DNA of 64,000 nt from Tuberibacillus sp. Marseille-P3662 (lineage in GTDB: Bacteria > Bacillota > Bacilli > Bacillales > Sporolactobacillaceae), in assembly GCF_900178005.1 (NCBI RefSeq), contig NZ_FXBS01000003.1:347035-411034 (forward strand), written 5' to 3'. Both the position numbers and the translations under genes were made by a program. Shown in pieces: positions 1 to 8,618 of the stretch; positions within the stretch are counted from its first letter, which is position 1, and every line of letters starts with the position of its first letter. The notes beneath the pieces are model-generated. The model was not told the DNA's origin and did not search any database. It saw only the letters and a list, made by a program, of their open reading frames with translations.

Positions 1-76
1 TTGACGACGCTTAGAACTTGCTTTCATATCTCATTGTTCGGCTTACTGAGTATCCTGTTTTAGATTTGTCCCAGCC
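1..76 (+). repeat. Dispersed MITE-like repeat, right end (cut by window edge)
   Basis: These bases match, at roughly 90% identity by eye, the reverse complement of the right end of the complete copy at 47550-47846. They end in the same TTTGTCCCAGCC terminus. The left part lies outside the window. It sits downstream of the minus-strand dehydrogenase gene. Confidence 0.75.
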
Positions 77-102
77 TTGTTGGTTTTATAGAGTCGTTGC
101 TC

Positions 103-1137
103 TTATTGATGTGAAATAACAATTTTGCCGAAAAATGTTTGGCTTTCCAGATATTCATAGGCTTTTTTTGCTTCTTCAAACGGAAAGACGCTGTCAACAA
201 CGGGGGCTAACGCCTTGTCTTCAATAACCCTGTTCATAGCTTCAAAGTCACTGCGACTGCCTACACCAATGGTCCGGGTCGAGGCTTTTCCAAACAAGTC
301 AAAATAGCCGATTTTATCACCGGTTTTAGTGAGCACACCTATAAGCGCAAGTTCATTCCCAGGGGCTATGGCTTGAAGAGATTGGTGGATCGTCGCTGGA
401 CCACCAACTTCGACGACACGATTGACGCCGCGTCCGTCTGTGAGGTCCTTAGCCACTTCACCCCAGTTTGGCGTTGTCTTATAATTAATGACTTTTTCCG
501 CACCCAATGCCTTTAGTTTTTCTGCCTTCCTGTCACTCGAGGTCGTGGCAATGACATTCAAGCCAAGCAATTTGGCGAGTTGGATCGCGAAAACAGAGAC
601 CCCGCCGCTTCCTAGTGTTAAGACCGTATCACCAGCTGATAGGGGCTGAGGACCATGAAGGGCGTTCCAAGCGGTTACGGCCGCACATGGTAAAGTCGCT
701 GCTTGTTCATAGGTGAGGTGGGATGGTATCGAAACGAGAAGTTCAGGATTCAATACTTTATACTCGGTCAACCAACCATCACTATGAGAGCCATAAGGTT
801 CTATATAATCCGGTCGCTTGCCACCGAACCATTCCCGGGTAAAATTACCTGCAACACGGTCGCCTACTTGAAAACGTCGAACCCCTTCACCGACAGCAAC
901 GATTTCCCCAGCCCCATCGGATAATGGGATGAGATTGTTGTGTATCTCTCCTGGATAGTCGCCGTAGATCATGGCAAGGTCACGGTAATTCAATGCTGAG
1001 GCTTTAACACGAACAAGCACTTCTCCCCGTTGAACAGATGGGATATCCTCAGTCACTAAGTTTAAGTTGTCAATACTGCCCGTATCTTTAAGTCGATATG
1101 ATCGCATGGTTTTATTTGAGTTTTGATCAGCTGTCAT
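103..1137 (-). CDS. Zinc-type alcohol dehydrogenase / quinone oxidoreductase family protein
   Basis: This is a medium-chain dehydrogenase/reductase of 344 residues, likely NAD(P)H-dependent. It has an N-terminal GroES-like domain with the DGAGEIVAVGEGV motif. A Rossmann domain follows, with the nucleotide-binding stretch around LTLGSGGVSVFAIQLAK. It ends in the usual helix-rich tail. The structural-zinc cysteine cluster is not evident, which fits the zinc-free quinone-oxidoreductase branch. ATG at 1137 is preferred over the in-frame ATG at 1143, because AAGGAGG abuts the upstream codon but sits six bases before this one. It lies 11 bases downstream of the phosphoesterase gene, so the two are probably co-transcribed. 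The substrate cannot be read from sequence. Confidence 0.85.
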   Translation of the reverse strand: MTADQNSNKTMRSYRLKDTGSIDNLNLVTEDIPSVQRGEVLVRVKASALNYRDLAMIYGDYPGEIHNNLIPLSDGAGEIVAVGEGVRRFQVGDRVAGNFTREWFGGKRPDYIEPYGSHSDGWLTEYKVLNPELLVSIPSHLTYEQAATLPCAAVTAWNALHGPQPLSAGDTVLTLGSGGVSVFAIQLAKLLGLNVIATTSSDRKAEKLKALGAEKVINYKTTPNWGEVAKDLTDGRGVNRVVEVGGPATIHQSLQAIAPGNELALIGVLTKTGDKIGYFDLFGKASTRTIGVGSRSDFEAMNRVIEDKALAPVVDSVFPFEEAKKAYEYLESQTFFGKIVISHQ

Positions 1138-1148
1138 AATCATCCTCC

Positions 1149-1865
1149 TTAAATCTTGGCATTTTTGAGCACGTTGATCATAAAATCCTTATTAGGATAG
1201 TTAGATTCATTAAATTGACCGATGACTTTGTCAACATCATAATCAACTTTAACAATGCTTGTTTGACATTGATCGGCATTTGTTTCTAGAAGTGCATAGG
1301 ATGCTTTTTGAATGCCGTCAAAGGGTAGCCCGACGCTGCCTAAGTTCACGATGGATTGGCCTTCGATATAGCGGATAAACGCTTTGTGAATATGACCGTA
1401 AAGGTGAATGTCAGACTTATCATCCATCATTTTTTCTCTAAACACCTGTTCAGATTCATGTGGCTGAATCATTTCAAATAAATCATCTGGTGTAGCATGA
1501 AAAGCAGCTATCTTAATATCATCTGCTGTCATTGAAAAATGATGGGGTAAATGATTCAAATAGTGAATATCATCTTGATCTAGCAATGAATAGGCCCAAT
1601 CTCTTTCCTTTGTCATGATCTCGAAAGCTTGATCTGGCACTTCACCGGTGTTGATGCCTCTGACGACCCAAGCATCGGCATTGCCTTTGATGACATCTGT
1701 ATGTAATGAGCGGACAATATCTATAGATTCCTTTGGTTGTGGGCCTCTGAAACAAATGTCGCCTAAGACCACGATTTTATCAACCTGTTTTTGTCTTAAA
1801 TCATTGAGCACAGCTTTAAGTGCAACGGCATTGCCATGAATGTCTGAAATAAAGCCAATTTTCAA
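1149..1865 (-). CDS. Metallophosphoesterase (calcineurin-like, YfcE/MJ0936 type)
   Basis: A small phosphodiesterase/phosphatase of about 238 residues with the dimetal signatures in order: D-x-H in FISDIHGN near the N-terminus, GD in VVLGDICFRGP, GNAD in VIKGNADAW, and GH-x-H in LYGHIHKAF. The TTG at 1865 is chosen as start because GGGAGGG lies seven bases before it and the protein then begins directly with the first beta strand (MKIGFISDIHGN). A longer ATG start at 1901 would place the ribosome site inside the coding region. It is the first gene of a likely two-gene operon with the dehydrogenase. The substrate is unknown. Confidence 0.85.
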   Translation of the reverse strand: MKIGFISDIHGNAVALKAVLNDLRQKQVDKIVVLGDICFRGPQPKESIDIVRSLHTDVIKGNADAWVVRGINTGEVPDQAFEIMTKERDWAYSLLDQDDIHYLNHLPHHFSMTADDIKIAAFHATPDDLFEMIQPHESEQVFREKMMDDKSDIHLYGHIHKAFIRYIEGQSIVNLGSVGLPFDGIQKASYALLETNADQCQTSIVKVDYDVDKVIGQFNESNYPNKDFMINVLKNAKI

Positions 1866-2047
1866 GGTAGTACCCTCCCTTTTTAATAGCTTTAAAGTCA
1901 TGTTAACACAATGATATAGTGACCGTCAGATTTCGGATTCACGTGAAGGCGTCCTAATATGTTAAACTATAAATAGAAGCAAACAAGTTGTTGATGAAAG
2001 TTGCATATAAATAATTGTCTAAATTTCAAAAATAGGAGCAGTCAAAG

Positions 2048-3460
2048 ATGAATGATGAACTTGTCAAGCCAACGGAAATAGCCATAAAAGATTCAAAGCA
2101 AATGATCAACGGGCAAGTCGTTCGAGCGGCAATCTTTGCAAGAAGTGAAATTTTTGAAGTCACAACAATCAACAACGAAAGTTATTATCTGATCTATTAT
2201 AAGAATGCTTTTATATATGGAGACAAAGTAGAAGGTATCGAAGAAGGTTCTTTTATTGATCATGCCTTTCAGCAAGGAGTGGTGTTTGAATCACAGCACA
2301 CAATAATGTCAGAATTGCTGCCCAAATCATCAGTCACCCTTCCGAATAAAAATAAGCTCTTTGCTCAATTGCAGAATCAATATGATCTGCAAGAAACGGC
2401 CTATATCGCCACAACTCTCGATTCATTTTTTACAAGGGACCATATTATCAAGGTAGTAAACAAAATTCTTTCTTACTTCAAACGAGGCGGGAAGTATTTT
2501 AAAGCCTTTCAAGTGCTGCAAATATTAACAGCGTTTGCTCCTGACTTACAATCAGCTAAAGATCGTTTCAATTCACTTGATTTTCTCTCTTATAAAGATT
2601 TTTACAAGTCCTCCGATTGGCCATCTATTCAACAAAAAGACCCCCTCTATGTTGAGCGTTATTGCTTTGAACATCGATTTAATCCAGAAGAACGGAACCT
2701 GTTAGAAGATGTTTTGAGACAACAAGACCGCTTGTTTGAATTACTATTATTATGGCTTGAAAAAGCTAAAAGAGAAGCAACGGTCGATACTGAATCACTG
2801 AAGCTTTATACTGATATTGCCGCACAATTTGTATCCAAAGAGGCATGGATGTTGATGTTGGAACAAGCCAATATTAATCCTTTTCAACAACTTTCTGAGG
2901 CTAAGTCAGTCATCGAGACCTTGATTCAAGAAGGCTATTATGAACAAGCAGCCTTACATTTATTAGATTTTATTGATGACCTTCCTGACAACTATGATTC
3001 AATCTTGGATTCGTTGTGGACAAATCTTAATGCCGCGTTTATAGTTAGCCACTTAGATGATTTCATCCTTGTGATCGAGCAGTTCCCTCATAACGATCAA
3101 AGCCAATCCGAACAAAAGATACGTCAACTTGCTGTTAAATTGCTAGAAAAACATGAAGTGAACACGGTTCATGAAAAATTGACACCTATCAAAACAATAT
3201 TTCCACAGTCGGAGGTCATTCGTGATATTGACCATATGGCAGGATTAACAGAGTCGCCCGACCGGATGATGGAATTGGGACAGTATTATGCTCAGTTTCA
3301 ACAATACGATGCCGCCATTGACTGCTTCTCTTGGGAAATGGAACTTCACCCGCAGCATGCCACCCCCGTCGAACATTTAAGCAAGATGTATCAACATAAA
3401 GGAATGCCAGAAGAAGCAGCTGCCTATCAACATATTTTAGTTGAATTGAAGAAATTTTAA
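2048..3460 (+). CDS. TPR-repeat protein of unknown function
   Basis: A 470-residue soluble protein that I cannot assign to a named family. The N-terminal 100 residues are beta-rich (FEVTTINNESYYLIYYKNAF). Residues from about 130 on look all-helical, and the last 60 match tetratricopeptide repeats (MELGQYYAQFQQYDAAIDCF, then a second helix pair ending in EEAAAYQHILVELKKF). No signal peptide or membrane segment is visible. The start is preceded by TAGGAGCAG. It is monocistronic, followed by a hairpin at 3474-3495. A scaffolding or peptide-binding role would be inference only. Confidence 0.7.
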   Translation: MNDELVKPTEIAIKDSKQMINGQVVRAAIFARSEIFEVTTINNESYYLIYYKNAFIYGDKVEGIEEGSFIDHAFQQGVVFESQHTIMSELLPKSSVTLPNKNKLFAQLQNQYDLQETAYIATTLDSFFTRDHIIKVVNKILSYFKRGGKYFKAFQVLQILTAFAPDLQSAKDRFNSLDFLSYKDFYKSSDWPSIQQKDPLYVERYCFEHRFNPEERNLLEDVLRQQDRLFELLLLWLEKAKREATVDTESLKLYTDIAAQFVSKEAWMLMLEQANINPFQQLSEAKSVIETLIQEGYYEQAALHLLDFIDDLPDNYDSILDSLWTNLNAAFIVSHLDDFILVIEQFPHNDQSQSEQKIRQLAVKLLEKHEVNTVHEKLTPIKTIFPQSEVIRDIDHMAGLTESPDRMMELGQYYAQFQQYDAAIDCFSWEMELHPQHATPVEHLSKMYQHKGMPEEAAAYQHILVELKKF

Positions 3461-3473
3461 AGAATTGGCGGGA

Positions 3474-3495
3474 TTTTTGATGTTATCATCAAAAA
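3474..3495. terminator. Hairpin after the TPR gene
   Basis: A perfect 9-bp stem TTTTTGATG / CATCAAAAA with a 4-base loop, 14 bases after the stop codon. Each arm is A/T-rich, so it could act in either direction. Confidence 0.5.
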
Positions 3496-3616
3496 TGAAT
3501 ACAAAAGATGATAAGATCAAGCAAAAAATTGGTATCAGTCCGGCGAAAGGATGTAACCTTATTTATGTAGAGCGCTTTTTAGGGAATGATATGATAAAAA
3601 TTAGAGGTGAATCAGT

Positions 3617-4630
3617 TTGTCAAAAAAGCAATTAAATGATATACCCTTTTCTGTATTAGATTTAGCGCCGATCGTTGAGGGCGGATCAGCGAGTGAGTCC
3701 TTCAACAATAGTTTGGATCTGGCTCAGCATGCAGAGAAATGGGGATTTAATCGTTACTGGGTGGCTGAACACCACAATATGCCAGGTATTGCAAGTTCGG
3801 CAACGTCGGTTGTGATCGGCCATATTGCAGGAGGAACTGAGAAGATTCGTGTTGGTTCCGGCGGTATCATGCTTCCGAATCATCCGCCTTTAGTGATCGC
3901 TGAGCAATTCGGAACGTTAGCATCCATGTATCCTGGGCGCATTGATTTAGGGCTGGGACGAGCTCCTGGTACTGATCATATTACATCACGAGCTTTACGG
4001 CGTGAAGTCTTACCGAATGGTGAGAACTTTCCAGAGCAGGTTGATGAACTCCGTCAATACCTAGATCCTTCACTATCATCTCAGCAGCATCATGTGCACG
4101 CTGTACCTGGTGAAGGCTTAACGATTCCGATTTGGTTATTGGGTTCAAGTGACTTTAGTGCCCGATTAGCTGCCGAACTTGGCTTGCCTTTTTCATTTGC
4201 TAGCCACTTTGCTGCGGATAATACTTTGCCAGCTTTGGAAGCGTATCGAAACAATTTCCAACCCTCTAGTATACTTGAGGAACCTTATGTGATGCTTGGA
4301 GCTAGCGTGGTCTTGGCCGATACTGAGGAGAGAGCGCAATTCCTAGCCACCTCTCAACAACAGCAAACCCTTAGCCTTGTACGAAATAACCCTGGTCGTT
4401 TGCAACCGCCAGTTAAGGATATCAAAGACCTTATGAGTGAATATGAATGGTTAGCATTAAAAGACAAGCTTTATTCATCATTCACAGGCACCCCAGAAAC
4501 TGTTAAAGACCAGCTGCAACAATTTCAAGATAAGACGCAGGCTGATGAGATCATCGTCACCTCACAAATCTTTGACCATCAAGAACGGCTACGGTCATAT
4601 GAACTGCTTGCTGATATGGTTAAAGAATAA
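3617..4630 (+). CDS. LLM-class flavin-dependent oxidoreductase (luciferase-like)
   Basis: A 337-residue FMN-dependent monooxygenase-like protein with the single-component luciferase-like fold. Recognisable parts are the N-terminal [57 protein letters not shown] split around the flavin site, and [14 protein letters not shown]. These match the group that includes YceB/YhbW-like proteins. TTG at 3617 is the start, with GAGGTGA upstream; no ATG fits the conserved N-terminus. It stands alone and is followed by a terminator at 4654-4685. The natural substrate is unknown. Confidence 0.88.
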   Translation: MSKKQLNDIPFSVLDLAPIVEGGSASESFNNSLDLAQHAEKWGFNRYWVAEHHNMPGIASSATSVVIGHIAGGTEKIRVGSGGIMLPNHPPLVIAEQFGTLASMYPGRIDLGLGRAPGTDHITSRALRREVLPNGENFPEQVDELRQYLDPSLSSQQHHVHAVPGEGLTIPIWLLGSSDFSARLAAELGLPFSFASHFAADNTLPALEAYRNNFQPSSILEEPYVMLGASVVLADTEERAQFLATSQQQQTLSLVRNNPGRLQPPVKDIKDLMSEYEWLALKDKLYSSFTGTPETVKDQLQQFQDKTQADEIIVTSQIFDHQERLRSYELLADMVKE

Positions 4631-4653
4631 ATGTTTAAATGAAGGTAATGGAC

Positions 4654-4685
4654 AAGGAGCCAGGATAGCTGGTTCCTTAGTTTTT
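4654..4685 (+). terminator. Intrinsic terminator after the luciferase-like gene
   Basis: The arms AAGGAGCCAG and CTGGTTCCTT pair almost fully and are followed by AGTTTTT, just after the stop at 4630. Confidence 0.75.
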
Positions 4686-4719
4686 ACCCCTCCGAACGAG
4701 ACATCTTGATGGTTTTATA

Positions 4720-4897
4720 TAAATCATTTGCAGTGAACCTCATTTTCTTTAAAAATGTCAAAACCGTTGATATAATAAGGATTGTAGAGGTTATCAGCGG
4801 AATTTTAAAAATAACACTATCGATACACTGCAAATGCTACTTTTTGCAGGCCTGAAAAACGCTGATATCAAGCGGTTTTTTGAGGTTTTTTGTATGC
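4720..4897 (+). promoter_or_regulatory. Putative CRISPR leader
   Basis: An AT-rich non-coding stretch directly upstream of the first CRISPR repeat. It holds an inverted pair, TTTGCAGTG near 4728 and CACTGCAAA near 4828, and T-runs just before the first repeat. Its position opposite the degenerate end repeat is what a leader should show. No gene is visible in it. Confidence 0.5.
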
Positions 4898-5055
4898 GTT
4901 TTATCTGAACGTAGTGGGATATAAAGTTGTCTATTTGTGGAAGACAAGCGAAACATTCCGCGTTTTATCTGAACGTAGTGGGATATAAAGTTGATTTTTC
5001 GCGCCATACCCTCACCTGCCTTTCAGGTTTTATCTGAACGTAGTGAGCTATAAAA
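4898..5055 (+). CRISPR. Minimal CRISPR array: three repeats, two spacers, type I-B-like repeat
   Basis: Repeats are at 4898-4926, 4962-4990 and 5027-5055, each 29 bases. They begin GTTTTATCTGAACG and end TATAAAG. The first two are identical. The third differs near its 3' end (GAGCTATAAAA), as terminal repeats often do. Spacers are 4927-4961 (35 bases) and 4991-5026 (36 bases) and are unrelated to each other. Length and the GTTTTAt...aAC...TATAAA pattern resemble 29-base type I-B repeats of Firmicutes. No cas gene occurs in the window, so the array is an orphan or is served from elsewhere. Confidence 0.82.
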
Positions 5056-5167
5056 ATTCATCAAATCATTTGATGACCTTGAGAATTTTCGTTTTCCCTG
5101 AACAATTATGATACACTTTGGTTAATATAATTGTAGAGCAATGTGTAAGGCTTGAAAGGGGATCAAA

Positions 5168-5662
5168 ATGAAAATTAAATCAACACGTCTGCCTGGCATT
5201 GGGCAAAAGATTTCAATCATTACGGCTGAAAATAATATGATTGTGATCATCGTTCATCATACAGGTAAGCGGAGTCTTTACTTTTTTGAAGAAGCGGGTG
5301 ATGACCAACCGGATTCATCCATTACCTTAAATGCTGATGAAACAAGGGAAATTGGTGCGCAACTGCTTGGTGCAGTGTATCAACCGGCGAATGCCAATCT
5401 ACTTAAGATGTTCCATCACCAAATTAATATTGAATGGACTGAGTTAGCTAAGGAATCCGAGCTTGCCTATAAAACCATCGCTGAATCGCGTGTTGGTGAG
5501 CTCACGGGGGCTGCCATTGTCGGCCTAGTTAAAGGTGAAGATGTCATTGCTTCACCGGATTCAGATGAAGTTTTACGTCCAGGTGATACGATCATTTCAA
5601 TCGGAAAACAAGAGCAAAATGATCAACTCGTTGTCATGTGCAACGGAGAGGAAGAGCTTTAA
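5168..5662 (+). CDS. khtT: K+/H+ antiporter regulatory subunit, TrkA-C domain (KhtT-like)
   Basis: A 164-residue cytoplasmic protein with a short N-terminal domain and a C-terminal RCK_C/TrkA-C domain (about residues 75-160: WTELAKESELAYKTIAESRV, then GDTIISIGKQEQ). Size and architecture match KhtT (YhaT) of Bacillus, which gates the KhtU antiporter. Its stop codon overlaps the KhtU start (TAATG), so translation is probably coupled. The start follows GAAAGGGGATCAAA. The small KhtS protein of the B. subtilis operon is not present upstream. Confidence 0.88.
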   Translation: MKIKSTRLPGIGQKISIITAENNMIVIIVHHTGKRSLYFFEEAGDDQPDSSITLNADETREIGAQLLGAVYQPANANLLKMFHHQINIEWTELAKESELAYKTIAESRVGELTGAAIVGLVKGEDVIASPDSDEVLRPGDTIISIGKQEQNDQLVVMCNGEEEL

Positions 5663-6834
5663 TGCATGGAGGAGAGACAGCTGTTATCCTCGGCGGAGGA
5701 CTTCTTGTTATCGCCCTTTTTCTTGTTGGTTATTTAGGGTGGAAAATCCGGGTGCCAAGTGTCGTTCTATACATTATTTTAGGTATTGTCATTGGTAGCT
5801 TTATGTCTACGAATGAAGTCATTGATATAGCTGGAAAGATCGGCATCGTTTTCTTGTTTTTCCTTCTTGGCCTTGAATTTCCAATTAATCGACTCGGAGA
5901 AACAGCCAAAAAAGTATGGCCAGCTGGGGTATTGGATATCATCTTGAGTTTAGGTGTGACGACCCTCATTTGTAACCTATTTGGTCTTGGATGGATTCCT
6001 TCGTTTTTGATTGGTGGTGCTGTCTATGCCACGAGTTCATCCATTACAGCCAATTTGTTAGAACGTACGAAGCGAATCGCCAATCTTGAAGGGGAATATA
6101 TGCTTGGCCTGCTTATCTTTGAAGATTTGATCGCTCCGATTGTTATTGCTGTTTTAATTGGCCTAACTTCTGGTGAACAAATCACGGTGCTGCAGTTTCT
6201 TATTCTTCTAATAAAAATTATACTCCTTACATTGGGAGCCATTCTGATTGGGAAGTTCGGATTCAGTAAGCTTGGCAAGGTGATTGAACGGATTAATGAT
6301 GAAGATATTTTTATCTTGTTATCGGCTGGTATTTCGTTGTCCTACGCGGGGTTATCGCTTTACTTAGGACTATCCGAAGTATTGGGTGCTTTTCTTGCTG
6401 GAATGATGCTGGCAGAAACAAATAAAATGGAGGACTTCGAATCCACAACCGTTTCTGTGCGGGACTTACTTTTGCCTGTATTTTTCTTTTCGTTCGGAAT
6501 GACTGTTGATCTTAGTAACGGTGTTCCAATGGTTTGGCTGCTCATCGTTCTACTTGTCTGGAGTATTCTTGCTAAAGTTGTCACCGGTATGTGGGGCGGA
6601 CAATGGTATGGTTTACCTAAGCGAGTTTCGATGCGGGCCGGGCTGTCCTTGACACAACGTGGCGAATTTTCCGTTGTTATCGCAACTTTAATGACCGGAA
6701 CGGTCAAAATATTTACAGGTATTTACATACTTGGTTCGGCCATGATTGGCATCGGATTATTCTTACTTGCTCCGAAGATTACACGAACATTATACGGTAA
6801 ACCAAAGAAAGATATTAAGATGCCGGGATCGTAG
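5662..6834 (+). CDS. khtU: CPA2-family K+/H+ antiporter (KhtU-like)
   Basis: A membrane protein of 390 residues with about 11-12 hydrophobic segments, of the Kef/NapA type (Na_H_Exchanger family). Typical stretches are GIVFLFFLLGLEFPINRL, ATSSSITANLLE, FLAGMMLAET and AGLSLTQRGEFSVVIATL. It lacks the C-terminal nucleotide-binding domain found in KefC. That fits a system whose regulatory domain is the separate KhtT subunit. ATG at 5662 is chosen because it overlaps the khtT stop by one base and has GGAGAGGAAGAG upstream. Function: K+ (or NH4+) efflux in exchange for protons under alkaline or electrophile stress, by family knowledge. Confidence 0.9.
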   Translation: MHGGETAVILGGGLLVIALFLVGYLGWKIRVPSVVLYIILGIVIGSFMSTNEVIDIAGKIGIVFLFFLLGLEFPINRLGETAKKVWPAGVLDIILSLGVTTLICNLFGLGWIPSFLIGGAVYATSSSITANLLERTKRIANLEGEYMLGLLIFEDLIAPIVIAVLIGLTSGEQITVLQFLILLIKIILLTLGAILIGKFGFSKLGKVIERINDEDIFILLSAGISLSYAGLSLYLGLSEVLGAFLAGMMLAETNKMEDFESTTVSVRDLLLPVFFFSFGMTVDLSNGVPMVWLLIVLLVWSILAKVVTGMWGGQWYGLPKRVSMRAGLSLTQRGEFSVVIATLMTGTVKIFTGIYILGSAMIGIGLFLLAPKITRTLYGKPKKDIKMPGS

Positions 6835-6917
6835 CTTTGAAGCTCCGCAGAAACACCGGCTAAAAAAATCTACAATTATCTGCTGCGGTCGCAACTCAGA
6901 AAGATGATGGGGGAAGC

Positions 6918-7541
6918 ATGTCCATGCGGGAGACATTTCTTTACGTATTTGGCTTAATGATTTTAACCCTAGGCATTGCCTTAACGATTTTATCGAAATT
7001 GGGGACGTCACCATTTGATGCCCTTTTGGTCGGCTTGTACCGAACGATTGGTTTAACAATAGGGTCGTGGGAAATCATTGTTGGCTTGGCTATGGTCCTG
7101 TTGAACGCGGCTGCTCAAAAGCGGATGCCTGAATTCTTAGCTTTACTGACATCACTGGTGACGGGAATGGGTATTGATGGTTGGATGTTCTTATTGAACG
7201 ATTGGGTAGCACCCGGCATATTCATCAGTCAAACCATTTGTTTAGCACTGGGTTTAATTTTGATGGGACTTGGGATTGCGATCTATTTACAGGCCGATTA
7301 TGCTCCGAACCCGTTTGATCGGACGATGTTGGTGGTCTCGGATTTAACAGGATTTAATATTATGTACTCCCGAGCGATTATAAGTGTCGTCCTACTGTTT
7401 CTTGCATTTGTTTTTGATGGTTCAATCGGAATTGGAACGTTATTGAATGCGTTCTTGAGTGGTGTGATCATTAATTTTTTTATGTCAGTTATTGAAAAAA
7501 TGAAGCGTGATCGGCGTCCAGTGACAAAGGAGTTGAGTTGA
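6918..7541 (+). CDS. YczE/YyaS-type integral membrane protein
   Basis: A 207-residue polytopic membrane protein with about five segments. It carries the family hallmarks LGIALTILSKLGTSPFDAL and a second internal copy, GLGIAIYLQADYAPNPFDR. This duplicated G-(S/N)PFD motif marks the YczE/YyaS/YitT group, where function is mostly unknown. It ends in a basic cytoplasmic tail. The start has GGGGGAAGC upstream. It follows khtU by 83 bases on the same strand, so co-transcription is possible. Confidence 0.75.
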   Translation: MSMRETFLYVFGLMILTLGIALTILSKLGTSPFDALLVGLYRTIGLTIGSWEIIVGLAMVLLNAAAQKRMPEFLALLTSLVTGMGIDGWMFLLNDWVAPGIFISQTICLALGLILMGLGIAIYLQADYAPNPFDRTMLVVSDLTGFNIMYSRAIISVVLLFLAFVFDGSIGIGTLLNAFLSGVIINFFMSVIEKMKRDRRPVTKELS

Positions 7542-7569
7542 ACGATCCATAATTTTCATAGTTTGATTC

Positions 7570-7598
7570 TGTACAATTAAGTTTCATTATTGTATAAT
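7570..7598 (+). promoter_or_regulatory. Promoter of the tRNA-Thr gene
   Basis: TGTACA at 7570-7575, a 17-base spacer and TATAAT at 7593-7598 form a good sigma-A promoter about 34 bases before the tRNA. Confidence 0.65.
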
Positions 7599-7631
7599 AT
7601 GAATGTCGCTTTTCGGAGCCATAATAAGTAA

Positions 7632-7704
7632 GCTAGTGTAGCTCAGCCGGTAGAGCAGTTGCCTCGTAAGCATCAGGTCGCAGGTTCAAGTCCTGTCACT
7701 AGCA
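7632..7704 (+). tRNA. tRNA-Thr (anticodon CGT)
   Basis: A 73-base cloverleaf: acceptor arms GCTAGTG / CACTAGC, D-arm GCTC...GAGC, anticodon loop CTCGTAA giving anticodon CGT (reads ACG), T-arm with TTCAAGT and discriminator A. CCA is not encoded. The anticodon stem contains one T-T mismatch. It is a single tRNA gene with its own promoter and terminator. Confidence 0.95.
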
Positions 7705-7718
7705 CTCTAACATAAGGA

Positions 7719-7760
7719 GGTGTCCTGAAGTATTAATCATGCTTCGGGACATCTTTTTTA
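7719..7760 (+). terminator. Terminator of the tRNA-Thr transcript
   Basis: A 12-bp stem, GGTGTCCTGAAG / CTTCGGGACATC with one wobble pair, followed by TTTTTTA. Confidence 0.85.
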
Positions 7761-7875
7761 ATTGTTGTCCTGTATCCTAAATACTACCGTTTCATCAGTT
7801 GTAAATCGGAGAAAAAAGGGTACAATGATGGTTTAGGGTCTAATGTTTCCCGTATAATGGGAAGGGGGATTGAAA

Positions 7876-8439
7876 ATGTCCGATATTCAGCAAATGATCT
7901 TACCGGCAGTTAGGAATTTTAAAGGATTTGAAAAATTACTGGAGTCATCTTTTGATCATATTGTTCTACTTGATACACATGTGGCTCATCTACAAAGCAT
8001 GGTAAGTTATGCCAAACGCAATCATAAAAAAGTGTTTCTGCACGCTGATCTTGTCCATGGACTTAGAAGTGACGAGTATGCCGCCGAATTTCTCTGTCAA
8101 ACAGTCAAACCCGATGGGATCATTTCAACACGCTCCCATGTGTTAATGACAGCGAAGAAGAAAGGGATTACAGCGATCCAGCGTTTATTTTTGCTCGATT
8201 CGATGGCTTTAGAGACAAGTTATCGTTTGATTGAAAAAATTGAACCTGATTATCTGGAGGTGCTTCCAGGCCTTGCTTCCAAAATGATTGCTGAAATCAC
8301 TCAAAAAACGGGTATACCGATTATTGCCAGTGGTCTAATTAGGGACGAAGCAGAGCTTAAACAAGCTTTTGATAGCGGGGCTGTGGCGATTTCTACGTCA
8401 ACGTCAAAGCTTTGGCATTTTACAATTGACGAAAATTAA
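7876..8439 (+). CDS. glpP: Glycerol-3-phosphate-responsive antiterminator GlpP
   Basis: A 187-residue RNA-binding regulator of the GlpP family. It has a TIM-barrel-like fold recognisable from FDHIVLLDTHVAHL, VFLHADLVHGL, PDGIISTRSHVLM, IQRLFLLDSMAL and YLEVLPGLASKM. With glycerol-3-phosphate bound, it lets RNA polymerase read through terminators in glp leaders. ATG at 7876 fits the AAGGGGGA site; the in-frame TTG at 7870 is too close to it. It stands alone just upstream of glpF, and two target-like leaders lie downstream (8526-8580 and 11042-11106). A weak promoter, TTGTAA-16-TACAAT, is near 7799. Confidence 0.93.
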   Translation: MSDIQQMILPAVRNFKGFEKLLESSFDHIVLLDTHVAHLQSMVSYAKRNHKKVFLHADLVHGLRSDEYAAEFLCQTVKPDGIISTRSHVLMTAKKKGITAIQRLFLLDSMALETSYRLIEKIEPDYLEVLPGLASKMIAEITQKTGIPIIASGLIRDEAELKQAFDSGAVAISTSTSKLWHFTIDEN

Positions 8440-8462
8440 GTCATAACTTTTTTATCAACCTG

Positions 8463-8491
8463 TTGACAGCGGTTTCATCTAGCTATATAAT
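8463..8491 (+). promoter_or_regulatory. glpF promoter with overlapping cre-like CcpA site
   Basis: TTGACA (8463-8468), a 17-base spacer and TATAAT (8486-8491) form a near-consensus sigma-A promoter. TTGACAGCGGTTTCAT (8463-8478) fits the cre consensus WTGNAARCGNWWWCAW with a single mismatch and covers the -35 box. CcpA binding there would block transcription in glucose. The TATAATGTAATTAAGTTAATAA-like start region is shared with glpD. Confidence 0.75.
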
Positions 8492-8525
8492 GTAATTAAG
8501 TTAATAAAGCGTGAACTTGAGTATT

Positions 8526-8580
8526 GAGACGCACGATTGTTCCATAGGGATATATCTATGGTATTCGTGGGTCTTTTTTA
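8526..8580 (+). terminator. glpF leader terminator (GlpP target)
   Basis: An inverted repeat, GAGACGCACGA ... TTCGTGGGTC, with an inner CCATAG/CTATGG stem, ends in TTTTTTA between the promoter and glpF. Its position and the antiterminator gene next door make it the likely GlpP-controlled attenuator. Confidence 0.75.
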
Positions 8581-8618
8581 GTTGTTTTTAAAAATCTTTT
8601 ATAATGAAGGTGAAACCT

